From Sinonovacula constricta (Eukaryota > Mollusca > Bivalvia > Cardiida > Solecurtidae): a stretch of 64,000 nt of DNA. The DNA is taken from contig CM017572.1 in the NCBI GenBank assembly GCA_007844125.1, positions 27,097,161-27,161,160 on the forward strand, in the 5' to 3' direction. Made by a program: the position numbers and the translations under genes. The notes beneath the pieces were generated by a model that had not been told where the DNA came from, ran no database searches, and worked only from the letters and a program-made list of their open reading frames with translations. Shown here in pieces: positions 1 to 11,066 of this stretch. Positions within the stretch are counted from its first letter, which is position 1, and each line of letters starts with the position of its first letter.

Positions 1-1
1 G

Positions 2-2742
2 ATACAGTGTGACTTGGACAATGTGAATAGCATCCGGATGGCACTCAATGGTTCGGATGGATGCTTTGTGGTTACCTATACGGATTTTAACGAGCCAGAC
101 TGTATTAAAAATGAAATACAACAGGGCAAGAATATTGCAGATGCTTGCGTCCTGGCAGGTGTACCACATGTTATATATAGCACACAGCTTCATACGACTA
201 GGGTAAAAGGAATAGAAGTGCGACATCTTGTGGCGAAAGCGGAACTCGAGGAGTATTTCAATTCTAAAGGACTAAAAATGACGTCATTCTTAGTGCCTTG
301 CTACTACGAGAACTTCTTTGATTATTTAAAACCAAGACGCGTTGAAGGAAACAATTTTGTTTTAGGTAAGAAATGATTAAAAATTGGTAATTTTACGAAC
401 GCTTTCTCTAATTATTCTTGCTTACAAAACTTACAATCTACTGTGATGTATGAAGTTATATCATTGTAAAATTGCTACATGCTAATTCGTTTTTTACAAT
501 TCTGAATTATTTACATTTTCGGTGATAACAATGCTATGTCTGTGTTAACAATGTTACTCCTCGGTTTACAGTTTACAGTTCTCGTTTATAAAAACTATCG
601 TTTATTATAATTATTGAACAATATATGTTAATGCTATTACAATTATCGGTTACTGTAATTCACAATTATCACCCTCTACAATCTTATTGCAATAGTGAAT
701 GTATACTGTTTTTTTCACCAATTACTTCATGTCAAAACAGAACAGCAATAAAGACACGTATATGCATTTTTCAATGCCATGTTACTGACAAAAGCGCCTG
801 CAACTCCCCTTCTCATCATACTCATGTTTCCCTCATATCTACCAGAGATCCCCATGGGCCAGACCCCTCTCGACCTGGTCAGTGTTGAGGATGTTGGAGA
901 GGTGGCTCGCACCGTGTTCCTCAACTGTCCACACTTCCTTGGCAAAACATTGAGTTTGTGTGGCTCAAAACTGACCATCCGAGAGATCGCCGCTGATCTG
1001 ACCAGGTTCCTGGCACCTATGAGCTTCAAGGATAAGCCAGTGAGTATTTAGCTTTCAATTTAACGTTGGTGAAAAGCAATGGGAGTGAACGACTGCAATT
1101 CGTGCTTACAGAAGTGTACTGTGATAATACTAAATAAAGTATTCAAAGATAAGGCATGACCCAATTTTGCAGCATTTATTTATCGTAGGAAGACCACAAA
1201 TGAATATTAATAGAGACTGACTGATGTACCTAAAGGGATTATAATAGTATACAAAAATCAATGGACTGAAAGCATTGTTTGGTAATGTAAGTTTTAACCT
1301 GTAAGCGATTTAAGCAAGGGAAGACCCTAACTTCAGTGTAAGCAGTCAACAGACAAAATTTACTTGAAAAGCTTATTATTTTTTAAGCTTACATGTCTTT
1401 GTTTTCACAACTCTACTCTTTTATCTGGTTGTTGGTGTGTGTGTGTGTGTGTGTGTGTGTGGGGGGGACGCATCCCCCTCCCCCTCCCCCACCCCCTAGA
1501 TCCATCGCCGGATTTAAAGCATGCAAAAAATGTAATGAGTTCAAAGTTATCTGAAAGTTTTTTATTTCGGCAACACTACACCTCACTTCTAATCTGAATC
1601 TAAAGCCTGAATGCACCATTATTTTTGCCTGCAGTGACTTAAGACTGAGATGATGATACAAATGGCCACTGTTAATACCTAGTATAGTATCCACCCAGGA
1701 TATTGAAATATCTTGGTCTTGTAGATAAGTCAATGGAACACTACTTCACATTACATTTTGCTTTCTGAGTGAGTGATAGTCCTGTGCGGGGGTGTTCTTT
1801 CATAAATCTGCAGTTCATATATATCAGCATTACACAATATAATCACACAAATGTTTAGTATGAACAGATTGCAATATTATTGTTAAGATTAGAAGCTTGC
1901 CTAGACACAACTGATGTGTTAATTGTCCCCTTTGAAATACTTATTTCTTTACTTCCACCACATTTTCCCAAGCTTTAAGACTGCCTATGGGTAGTCATGA
2001 ATATGCAGGGTCAATATCCAGGGCGCTTCCAAAATATAGCTTTCTTATAACACCCGACGCCCGGGCCGCGACATACCAAAGTCGTTAAAAATGGTAGTGG
2101 TATAGCTCCCTTGCTAACGCTCAAGCAAATATAAGGTTAGTTCCACGACTGGTTGGCCTGGTGTCAGGATAATGTGACTGGGTGTGGTATCATGCCAGGT
2201 GTTCACGGCATGCTATACACAGTGAAGGCAGCACTATATCTGCTCCAAGTGGACACCGTCTCCAGATAACTGAAATACTGTTGGTGGGACGATAAACCCA
2301 ATAAACAAACAAACACCTGACGCAGTTGCAAGCAACACAGATGAAGAATAAGTGCAAATGTTTAGGTGAACAGACTGTTATGAACTAACATAACTAATAA
2401 ACAAACAAACACCTGACGCAGTTGCAAGCAACACAGTTGAAGAATAAGTGCAAATGTTTAGGTGAACAGACTTTTATGATGATGGTTTTAAATAAAATGT
2501 GAATGTGTACATTCCATTAATATCATTTATCATTCTCTCCATCTCAGATCACAGTGAATGATTACAAGAAGCTGGGACAGGCATGGTCAGTGGATTTTGG
2601 CAATATGTTTGAGTTCTTTGTGCGAAAGGATCAGCGCTATCAGCTAGAACACACCCTTGAGATCTACCCACATGCGCAGACATTCCGCCAGTGGGTGGAG
2701 AGGAATGCAGCTCGACTGAGGGAATGCTTCAATAAACTATAG
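2..2742 (+). CDS. NMRAL1-like: NmrA-like family protein (NMRAL1/HSCARG-type), 3' portion
   Basis: Three exons are visible: 2-365, 846-1039 and 2548-2742 (stop TAG). The donors are GTAAGA and GTGAGT, the acceptors are ACCAG and TCTCAG, and the phases fit (1, then 0). Members of this family have a Rossmann-like NAD(P)-binding fold and act as cytosolic redox sensors rather than proven enzymes. The visible residues cover the middle and C-terminal part: a stretch ending in QQGKNIADACVLAGV, then HVIYSTQL, the MTSFLVPCYYENF segment, DLVSVEDVGEVA, and the C-terminal DYKKLGQAW...NMFEFF block ending in WVERNAARLRECFNKL. The glycine-rich nucleotide-binding N-terminus (GATGxxG) is not in the window, so the gene is truncated at its 5' side. 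The first visible exon may begin slightly before base 1. The family call is from motif order compared with human NMRAL1. The symbol is by similarity, not proven orthology. Confidence 0.85.
1434..1496. repeat. (GT)n microsatellite followed by G-rich and C-rich tracts
   Basis: An uninterrupted GT dinucleotide run is followed by a G7 tract and then CCCCCTCC-type tracts, inside the NMRAL1-like intron 1040-2547. It is a simple repeat. The reading frames across it are not genes. Confidence 0.85.
2056..2318 (+). repeat. SINE family A, 5'-truncated copy
   Basis: This copy matches the body and tail of the family-A SINE seen complete at 14125-14425 and 5452-5752. It has the AAAAATGGTAGTGGTATAGC block, the CAAATATAAGG block, GTGGTATCATGCCAGG, the ACACAGTGAAGGCAGCACTA block and the tail ATAAACCCAATAAACAAAC. 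The tRNA-like head is mostly missing or degraded. It lies in the last visible intron of the NMRAL1-like gene. Confidence 0.75.
2299..2486. repeat. Two-copy tandem duplication (~97 bp)
   Basis: A segment starting with the SINE tail ATAAACAAACAAACACC and continuing through GACGCAGTTGCAAGCAACAC and GTGCAAATGTTTAGGTGAAC occurs twice back to back, with only a few differences. The duplication includes the end of the SINE, so it arose after the SINE inserted. Confidence 0.8.
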
Positions 2743-2895
2743 AAATGATGCCAAGGATAAATTTTTAGTCTGCCAACTTAAGGGTCCTGAGTTATACAAC
2801 TTCAAAGTTTTGTTTTGATACCAATTTCAAATTTACAAGTACTGACTTTAAATTTCTGACCCATCAAAGGCTAAGAGATTGTCTGCATTCTACCT

Positions 2896-2901
2896 AATAA
2901 A
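2896..2901 (+). promoter_or_regulatory. Candidate polyadenylation signal of the NMRAL1-like gene
   Basis: AATAAA lies about 155 bp after the stop codon of the upstream gene. Other AATAAA hexamers occur further on (for example near 3915), so the site actually used is uncertain. Confidence 0.3.
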
Positions 2902-4049
2902 ATAGACCAGAACCCATTTGTGCACTTAGAAGATAGTGACAGTTGTCAAAATTTGCTGTAAATCTGGAAATAGATTTGTTATGTCAGTAATGCATGCAAC
3001 TGCTAAGCAACTTCCAGAAATTTATAAACAAATATTTTAAAAGTAGTCAAGTTTTATAGATCGCTTCTTGGTTGAAATGTTTTGGCAATAGTATCTATTC
3101 AGAGAATTTTCAGAAATGCTTTGGTAATTGTTACAACTCGCCTATTTCTGGATATATGCATTTTCTTGAAACTTTCTGATATGTTTCCAAATGATGTTTC
3201 CATTGACAGAATTTGCCAAGTAAAAGTATAGGTCTTACCTTTTAAAATTGTTACATGATAAGAATGAATGTTAAGATAATTGAAAGATTCTACGAAGTAC
3301 ATTTACAAATTTTTTACATTAAGGATCACTAAAAGAAGTCAAACAAATGTTAACAGTTAAGGGAGAAAGGTGGTGAGAAAAACTGAGAGAAAAAATATGG
3401 AGATGGAGAGATAATAAGGAAATGGATCCAGAATAATAGGAATGTAAATATGTTGTATATAACTGCATATAACTGCCATGTTAGATGTATGTCTTATAGA
3501 ACTGTTTTTGTTTAAGATCTACATATTGTTCAATGTATAAGATTACTTTATACAGTCATTCATGTAGTTCTGGATCATGGGTAGTTCTGGATCACTAAGT
3601 TTCAATGGTCAGAGAATTCAACTCATGCAAATATGGGAATACTAGTATATTGTGTTGTTTTTTCCAATCATTAATTTTGCTAGAATAAAACACAATATGT
3701 TATCAGTTTATTATCAACACTTATCAGTGTAGAGATCCAGTAGTGACTGACAGACTGAATATCTGTCTTATTCACCATTGATTCCAAAACATTTCCTTTT
3801 TTTATTATCTATTATTGAACTAAATTTGTGTTAATTGTGCATTTCTGTGATGTTTTCCTTTTTAAATATTATACATTATATACAATGTTTTTGAACTATA
3901 TTGTTTAATGCTTCAATAAATTTGATGGAAAAATCAACATCAGTGGTAATTTGTTATATCTGGTTACCATAATAGAAATTTAAACTTTTAACACTATTGC
4001 AGCTGATTAGAAATAAGACTACATCCGTAATATCCCAGATTAATGTGGG
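2902..4049. other. Intergenic, AT-rich, no gene seen
   Basis: The stretch downstream of the NMRAL1-like gene holds no exon-like reading frame and no repeat I can match elsewhere in the window. It may include 3' UTR if a distal poly(A) site is used. Confidence 0.5.
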
Positions 4050-4200
4050 CAGCCCTTGGATGAGCAGTTACAGTTACTGACTTGTAAACCCTCGGCTCCT
4101 CACCACCTCAATGGGTGAGAACTTTCATGTGGGGAGGTCTTTCAGCTGTTGTGCAGCATTCTGTGGTTCTTTTCACAACACCAGATGAATGCAGTGTAGC
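4050..4200 (+). repeat. SINE family B fragment
   Basis: It contains family-B landmarks: GTTACTGACTTGTAA-type tRNA-head sequence, CTCCTCACCAC, a degraded B-box region, and GGTCTTTCAGCTGTTGTGCA followed by GTGGTTCTTTTCACAACACC. The 3' half is missing. Confidence 0.6.
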
Positions 4201-4217
4201 AGAAGGGTCACAGTTTA

Positions 4218-5815
4218 GGCTGGTAAGTGGTCACATCTTAGCTCTGGTCAATGGTCACATGTAAGCTTTGGTCAGTGGTCACAAGTTAGCTTTAGTCAGT
4301 GGTCACAAATTAGCTTTGGTCAGTGGTCACAAGTTAGCTTTGGTCAATGGTCACAAGTTAGCTTTGGTCAGTGGTCACAGTTTAGCTCTGGTCAGTGGTC
4401 ACAAGTTAGCTTTGGTCAGTGGTCACAAGTAAGCTTTGGTCAATGGTCACAAGTTAGCTTTGGTCAATGGTCACAAGTTAGCTTTGGTCAGTAGTCACAA
4501 GTTAGCTTTAGTCAGTGGTCACAAGTTAGCTTTAGTCAATGGTCACAAGTTAGCTTTGGTCAGTGGTCACAAGTTAGCTTTGGTCAGTGGTCACAGTTTA
4601 GGTCTGGTCAGTGGTCACAGTTTAGCTTTGGTCAGTGGTCACAAGTTAGCTCTGGTCAGTGGTCACAAGTAAGCTCTGGTCAGTGGTCACAAATTAGCTT
4701 TGGTCAGTGGTCACAAGTTAGCTTTGGTCAATGGTCATAGTTTAGCTCTGGTCAATGGTCACAGGTTAGCTTTGGTCAATGGTCACAGTTTAACTCTGGT
4801 CAGTGGTCACAAGTTAGCTCTGGTCAATGGTCACAAGTTAGCTTTAGTCAGTGGTCACAAGTTAGCTTTGGTCAGTGGTCACAAGTTAGCTTTGGTCAAT
4901 GGTCTCAAGTTAGCTCTGGTCAGTGGTCACAGTTTAGCTCTGGTCAGTGGTCACAAGTTAGCTTTAGTCAATGGTCACAGTTTAGCTCTGGTCAGTGGTC
5001 ACAAGTTAGCTCTGGTCAATGGTCACAAGTTAGCTTTAGTCAGTGGTCACAAGTTAGCTTTGGTCAGTGGTCACAAGTTAGCTTTAGTCAATGGTCACAA
5101 GTTAGCTCTGGTCAGTGGTCACAGTTTAGCTCTGGTCAGTGGTCACAAGTTAGCTTTAGTCAATGGTCACAGGTTAGCTCTGGTCAATGGTCACAGTTTA
5201 GCTCTGGTCAGTGGTCACAGTTTAGCTCTGGTCAATGGTCACAGGTTAGCTCTGGTCAGTGACCACAGTTTAGCTCTTGTCAGTGATCACAGTTTAACTC
5301 TTGTCAGGGGTCACAGTTTAGCTCTGGTCAATGGTCACAGGTTAGCTCTGGTCAGTGATCACAGTTTAGCTCTTGTCAGTGATCACAGTTTAACTCTTGT
5401 CAGGGGTCACAGTTTAGCTGTGGTCAGTGGTTACAGGTAAGCTCTGGTCAGTTTTTTTATTGGGTTTATTTTTGTTCAAGTATCAGGAGGCAGTGTCCAC
5501 TTGAAGCAGATATAGTGCTTCCTTCACTGTGTATAGCCTGCCATGAAGACCTGGCATGATACCACACCCTGTCATATTATCCTGTCACCAGGCCATCCAG
5601 TCATGAAACTACCCTTATATTTGTTTTAGTGTTAGCAAGGGAGCTGTAACACTACCATTTTTAACAACATTTGGTATGTCAGGGCCAGGGATCAAACCCA
5701 GGGCCTCCCGTTTCTGGAGCCAATGCTCTACCAATTGTGCTACCAGGTCCGGAGCTCTGGTCAGTGGTCACAAGTAAGCTTTGATCAGTGTTAGCTCTGG
5801 TCATGTGCCCAGGTG
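4218..5815. repeat. 24-bp minisatellite, ~50 copies, split by a SINE
   Basis: The unit is close to GGTCAGTGGTCACAAGTTAG + CTTT. About 51 copies run from 4218 to 5451, and two or three degraded copies follow the SINE at 5753-5815. Variation is mainly CAAG/CAG and CTTT/CTCT. Because 24 is divisible by 3 the array is open over hundreds of codons (a repeated LVSGHKLA pattern), but there is no sign of a gene: no conserved domain, no splice context and pure repeat composition. Confidence 0.95.
5452..5752 (-). repeat. SINE family A, full-length, inserted in the minisatellite
   Basis: On the minus strand the element starts with a tRNA-like head: an A-box-like GGTAGCACAATTGGTAGAGC and a B-box-like GGTTTGATCCC. 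The family body follows and it ends in an ATAAACCCAATAAAAAAA-type tail. It is flanked by AGCTCTGGTCAG at 5440-5451 and 5753-5764. This could be a target-site duplication, but the same sequence is part of the host 24-bp unit. Confidence 0.85.
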
Positions 5816-6394
5816 AGCTAAAAACTTTTCAACTTATTTTTATTCTCTCAACACCAAGACAACACTATCTTTGAATGAAAACCAAATGTTTAAACAAAGG
5901 GGGCATATTTTATTTACTTCATTTTTGATTTTGGTTTGAAATTGTCCTAATTATAAGCAAAAATTAAAAAAATATACCTGTAACTGTGATCAAGTTAGAT
6001 TCAGCAGTATCATAAAAGCAAACACCATTAAACTCTCATATTTTATTTTAAAACACCTTATAACATTAAATGCATTCCAAAACAAAACAAAGGTTTATAC
6101 GTTTAATTCTGGATGTTTTTGAAAGTTAAGGCTGTGTACTTGAAAAAAGCAAACTGGTATACAAAAACATGGGTTTCGTGTGTAGGACAATTTATGTTTG
6201 TGATTGTGCAATTCAGCAGTATATCGGCATCTTGAATTTATGAAAACTGTTCATATTTGCAAATGCATAGCCCATCATACATTATCATAAGATTTATGTG
6301 GTCACTGTCAACAAATATTTGTTATTTTTGAAGAGAAAAACATTTATAGATAGTTTCCATGTGATGTCATCAACACTGATAAGACAGGTTAAGG
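5816..6394. other. Intergenic, no gene seen
   Basis: AT-rich non-coding sequence. The first bases (AGGTGAGCTAAAAACTT) match the terminus of the dispersed element at 36099-36755, so a short fragment of that family abuts the minisatellite. Confidence 0.4.
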
Positions 6395-6765
6395 CAGCCA
6401 TCTTTGTGGGCAGAAGCTAATGCAGGCCGAAATCGGGAAATATGTGCTGTATTAAACTCACCACTGTGTTGTTTTTTTCTGTCTATTTTACTGAATTTTA
6501 TATCAAATTTAACAGCTTTTATCAAGTATTTTAAATATCAAAACTATATTTTGATAGTTTATAAGGTTAAAGAAATACAACCGAAAATGATAGACTGTTC
6601 ATTTTGTTTTAAGTATGAGCCAATAGTTTTATTTATTTCTGTGTATTTATTCTGTGTGCATTTATCAATTGTAAAAATATTGTATTCTAAAAATATGAAT
6701 TTCAAGAGCTTTCCAATGGTGTATAGCTTTTAATTTTCAGACCACAAATGAAGAAATTACATGAA
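6395..6765 (+). repeat. Dispersed repeat of unknown class, copy 1
   Basis: This segment is a diverged inverted copy of 62830-63185. Shared blocks include GCAGAAGCTAATGCAGGCCG, CTGTATTAAACTCACCACTG, the region around TATATTTTGATAG, and GAGCTTTCCAATGGTGTATA. No terminal inverted repeat or reading frame was found. It is probably a non-autonomous transposon remnant. Confidence 0.65.
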
Positions 6766-8419
6766 AATAAAATGTACCCTTCTATACAATTCATATGAAA
6801 ATTCCTTGAAGATGGCTGCCAGGATACGGGATTTTCACTGATGTGGAAACTATTAGTTATCTCCCTTGTTAGTAGCCATTTTCATGGACTCATATTCAAA
6901 TTTGTATTATGCCTTTACCACTTCCTACAAACTGATATGAATATATGCAATTTGATATACATAACTTTCCATCACTTCAAAAAATATTGTTTCAACACCA
7001 TTATGTTAACATATACCGGTACTTAATGAAAAACTTATTTTTAATCAATCGTACTGTTAAATATAAATCTATGTTAATGTGTCGTCTACCTAACGCTGAA
7101 TAACTTATCACCTCACTAGTTACATGTAATCCACATGTAACAACTACTAAGCCTCTGTGCAAAGATTTCATCTGCCCAAGGGAAAGTAATTTTCTTATGC
7201 AATTCATTTAAATGCATAAAATTGTATTAATCTGCTTAAATTCATCATGTTACTCAAGCACTTTACTCACGACTACCCACAAGAGAGATAACAGTGTAAT
7301 AGTGTAGAGTGTAATAAAATGAGCCGATGCTGTATTTTTATTGCTCCCTGGTGCCAAGATCAAGAAGATTATCAAATTTTGATGTAAAATGAGGACTTTT
7401 CTAGAAAATAAAATATACAAATTACTCATACATATACACAGTAAAAACATTAAAACTTTATATTTACATTCATACAAAATGTATTAACATGCATACATCA
7501 TAACATTTGTCGCTATTTAATACAACAACAACAGGTATAACTTTTGTCATGTATAACAACATACTATATATCTACACTGGCACACTTGAAACAACAAACT
7601 ACCAGGGATATACAATTTTCAGTCCTAGGGAGAAATTGTTCCCTTGAAGCAGATATTGTGCTGCATTCACTGTGATATGATGTGAGCACTTGACATAATA
7701 CTGTGTCCAGTCACATTATCCTTATACTGAGTAAACTAGAATGTTAACTATCCCATTCTAGCTCATTATCAGCTAGGAAGTTTTAAACAATTCCATTGTT
7801 TCAGGTCTGTGCCTGGAACAAAATTGACCTTTTGTGCTTCTGGTTTATTTGTCACATCATGACCTTAGTACATGATAAATGATAAATATAAATGGTAACA
7901 ACAATGTGCATAAATAGTGGATGGTAGTTTTACAAGTACTTATGTTATAAACAGGTGTGTTCTACAAATATTTAAGACAGTTTATAAAAGAAAAACGTTA
8001 AAACTACTTTACAATACAACAAGTTAATGCTTTCACTTTGTTTTTGTAAAAAATTAAAACATTTTCAAATAAAACACATGACCTGAATATATCCATGTAA
8101 ACAAAACAAAAATGTATACATGCACAAAAATATTCTATCATTGTAACTGTGTTAAAGCATAACTTTATCCTCTTCACCGCACCAGTCCCTAGAAGATACA
8201 TGGATTGTATGAGTCACCCAAAGAAAGCAATACCGTAGTCTTCAATCAACTGAGTGCATGTAACATGAAATACACATTCATATTATAGCTTTCCATGTAT
8301 TCTGTCATTTCTTTCATAAATCTTTTCAAACAAAGCTTCATTAGTTATGTTCTAAGCTCAAATGAAGGTTGTTGTGGTTTATCAAAACAGTTTGTTTTAG
8401 TTTCATTTTTGAAATACAT
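6766..8419. other. Intergenic, one SINE-A fragment, no gene seen
   Basis: AT-rich. About 7636-7722 is a degraded minus-strand family-A SINE fragment (TTGAAGCAGATATTGTGCTG, then CCAGTCACATTATCC). The short open frames have no exon-like features. Confidence 0.45.
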
Positions 8420-8643
8420 TGCAGCGACCAATTATGATCATTATAGCGACGTCCAGCTATTCTGTTGGAGGAAGACCCCAAACAAATGTCTGGGGTAGAA
8501 CCACCAGCGCAACAAAGGTCAGCTGGAAGACCTTTTGACATTAAGTCCTTTGCCCCAAACGGGACTCAAGACCATGCAGTCAGAGGCTAAGTGGTCAAAG
8601 GAGTCACAAGTCAGTATCTCTACCACTACGCCACGGGCGCTCC
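8420..8643 (-). repeat. SINE family B, near full-length
   Basis: On the minus strand it begins GGAGCGCCCGTGGCGTAGTG (A-box-like GTGGCGTAGTGG), has a B-box-like stretch ending GAGTCCCGTTTGGGG, then the conserved body (CTTCCAGCTGACC, a GGTGGTTCTACCCCAGACAT-like block, GTCTGGGGTCTTCCTCC) and ends near AGCTGGACGTCGCTATAATG. Confidence 0.8.
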
Positions 8644-10744
8644 TTTTAAAACCTTACCCTCTTGAAAGGAAAAAAAACATGTTATCCGTGTTTTCAGTTG
8701 CTTACACCTGAAAGTCACACCCTGATGCTGTGCTGTCAGTCACTCAATAATTTGTGGGATTTCATTTCATCTAGCAATTTTGATAGACACTTGCAATAAA
8801 TTAAAAAAATCACAAACATCCAAATAAATATGTATATTAGTAATACAAGCAATTTACTGTTGCCATCCCTAAAAAAATTGCACCATTTATACTAATTACA
8901 TGTTGTATTCCCCATTGGCATTGTACATAATTCTTTGCTAAACAAGTCAATGTCTTTGTTTCAGCTATTAACAAGGATGCTAGAAGTGCCACATTGCTTA
9001 AAGTGGTTTGAATGCAAAGCTATAATATAGAAGTGTCCTGTTCTCTGGCTTAGATTTTGATAATTAGCATACAATCATTCAAATGAAAGTTATTGTTTTC
9101 TCTGGGTATTCTAGATAAAATCCAAATCATTATGTTCATTTTGTGGGAACCAGTGAGGTGAAGAAGGTAGCAACATCCTTATACACTTTGATTATTGAGA
9201 TTCTCATGATTGGATTTCCTGACATAGAGACAGAAAAGTATTACCTTAAGCAATGCATACAGTTAAACAACTTATCAGTCACTCTCTACATAAGGATAAG
9301 TCCCTGCTATAATTTTAACTTTTAATGTCTGCTTGTTCTACAAAGAATTTTATCTGGAGTCTCACACAATGGAAATAGCTGGAAGAATATCTGTTATGAC
9401 CATAATTTTGTGTTACAATATAGTTTGAAATAAAAACACCACTTATACAACATTTCAAAAGCAGATTTGTTAGACACAATGAATTTATTTTGAATTGTAA
9501 TTTTCCTTTAAGTAACTGTGATATATCTGGATGAAATAAACAATATTTCAATGAGAAAATAAAACTCCTGGTTGTTGTCTAAATATAACAGCATACAAGC
9601 CAAACCATGTGATTTTTATCATAAACAACATATTCTGAGTATAGTTTAGTGTGCAACCATGCACCATGATAATTTACTGTTTACAAATCTTAATAAAAAC
9701 CTTCTATAACACATACATATGGACAATAATTTCTTTAGGAGACTGCATATCAGAAAATCTGCATTTGAGTGTTTATTAACAAGACAAGATACAATCACAT
9801 GCATTTGCACTTCTGCTAGTCTGATTGTTTCATAACACAGTCATCAAAACATTAATCTGCATGTTTATTCTTCATAAAAAGATTCTATGTCAAATAAGGA
9901 TCTTATTTCTCACACTATCCAACCTATAACTACCAAATATAATTATAATAGTATGTTTGATTAACAGGAAGACATATGTGAAGTTTTATTCTAATTTATC
10001 ACTAGTTACTGGGAAATTAACTTGATAGTACATGCATGCCAAACTTTATATACATCTAAAAATGTCCAAGTTAAATCAGAGCCATAAGAATATCTAACAA
10101 AATCCACCATGGAGCTATAGATTGTATGACCACTAGAAAGACATGTGTGCAGTTTTACTCCATTTCTTGTAATGAATTGATTTTCATGTTGATTTTAATT
10201 TAACATGAGTTACATATCACATTTGCATGCATTATTTTCAAAATGACAATATGAAAGGATATACAGCATGGTGAAAATAGAAAACAGTAACAGTTCCATT
10301 TGAGTTAAAAATATAGCTAGAATTAAAAATCAATTATACAGAACAAATATATGACAACTATCTCTTAATTAAATAATTGACAAATTTAATATCTACAAAT
10401 ATATGCCTATCCAACCTTATCAAAGAAAGAGTGACTTCCCCTTGATATTACACCCTTAATGTTTCAACTCACCTCTTTTGTACAAATTAGCAACCTATTT
10501 AACCAGTATTCTTTTTTCCTACATTTTTCTGACCATAAATAAGACTATCTCTTAAGCCTTCTACCAAGTGTGGTTACAAAGTTTTGGAATTTCTATTGCA
10601 ACCTTCAAAAATTAGCATAGTTGGGTCACTTTTATGCATAATCGGTTTTGGATAAGTCCATGGGCTGATGAATAAACTTTTTCTTGTATCCAACTTGTCG
10701 ACTGCTGCATGGTCAGTTCAAGTGTATCTGACCATTCAAAGACC
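8644..10744. other. Intergenic / possible mitoguardin 3' UTR, no other gene seen
   Basis: AT-rich sequence 3' of the mitoguardin stop codon (minus strand). Some of it must be 3' UTR if the poly(A) site lies beyond the 24-bp array. No coding exon or recognisable element was found. Confidence 0.4.
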
Positions 10745-11066
10745 TCAGCCAGTTATGTCCCTTGAATCTCAGTTAGTAATGTTCCTTGAATCTCAGCTAG
10801 TTATGTCCCCTGAATCTCACTAGTTATGGCCCTTGAATCTCAGCTAGTTATGTCCTTGAATCCTAGCTAGTTATGTCCCTTGAATCTCAGCTAGTTATGT
10901 CCCTTGAATCTCAGCTAGTTATGTCCCCTGAATCTCAGCCAGTTATGGCCCCTGAATCTCACTACTTATGGCCCTTGAATCTCAGCTAGTTATGTCCCTT
11001 GAATCCTAGCTAGTTATGGCCCTTGAATCTCAGCTAGTTATGGCCCTTGAATCTCAGCTAGTTGTG
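10745..11066 (-). repeat. 24-bp minisatellite starting in the last codons of mitoguardin
   Basis: The unit on the plus strand is close to CTAGTTATGTCCCTTGAATC + TCAG, about 13 copies. On the gene strand the first unit holds the last coding codons and stop (AGG GAC ACA ACT AGC TGA), and every later unit repeats this sequence, including an in-frame TGA. The array therefore starts inside the CDS and runs into the 3' UTR. Confidence 0.9.

Noticed and set aside
4436..5440. Long plus-strand open frames (78 and 246 codons) made of repeated LVSGHKLA
   Set aside because: They are the translation of a 24-bp minisatellite whose unit length is a multiple of three; no gene context.
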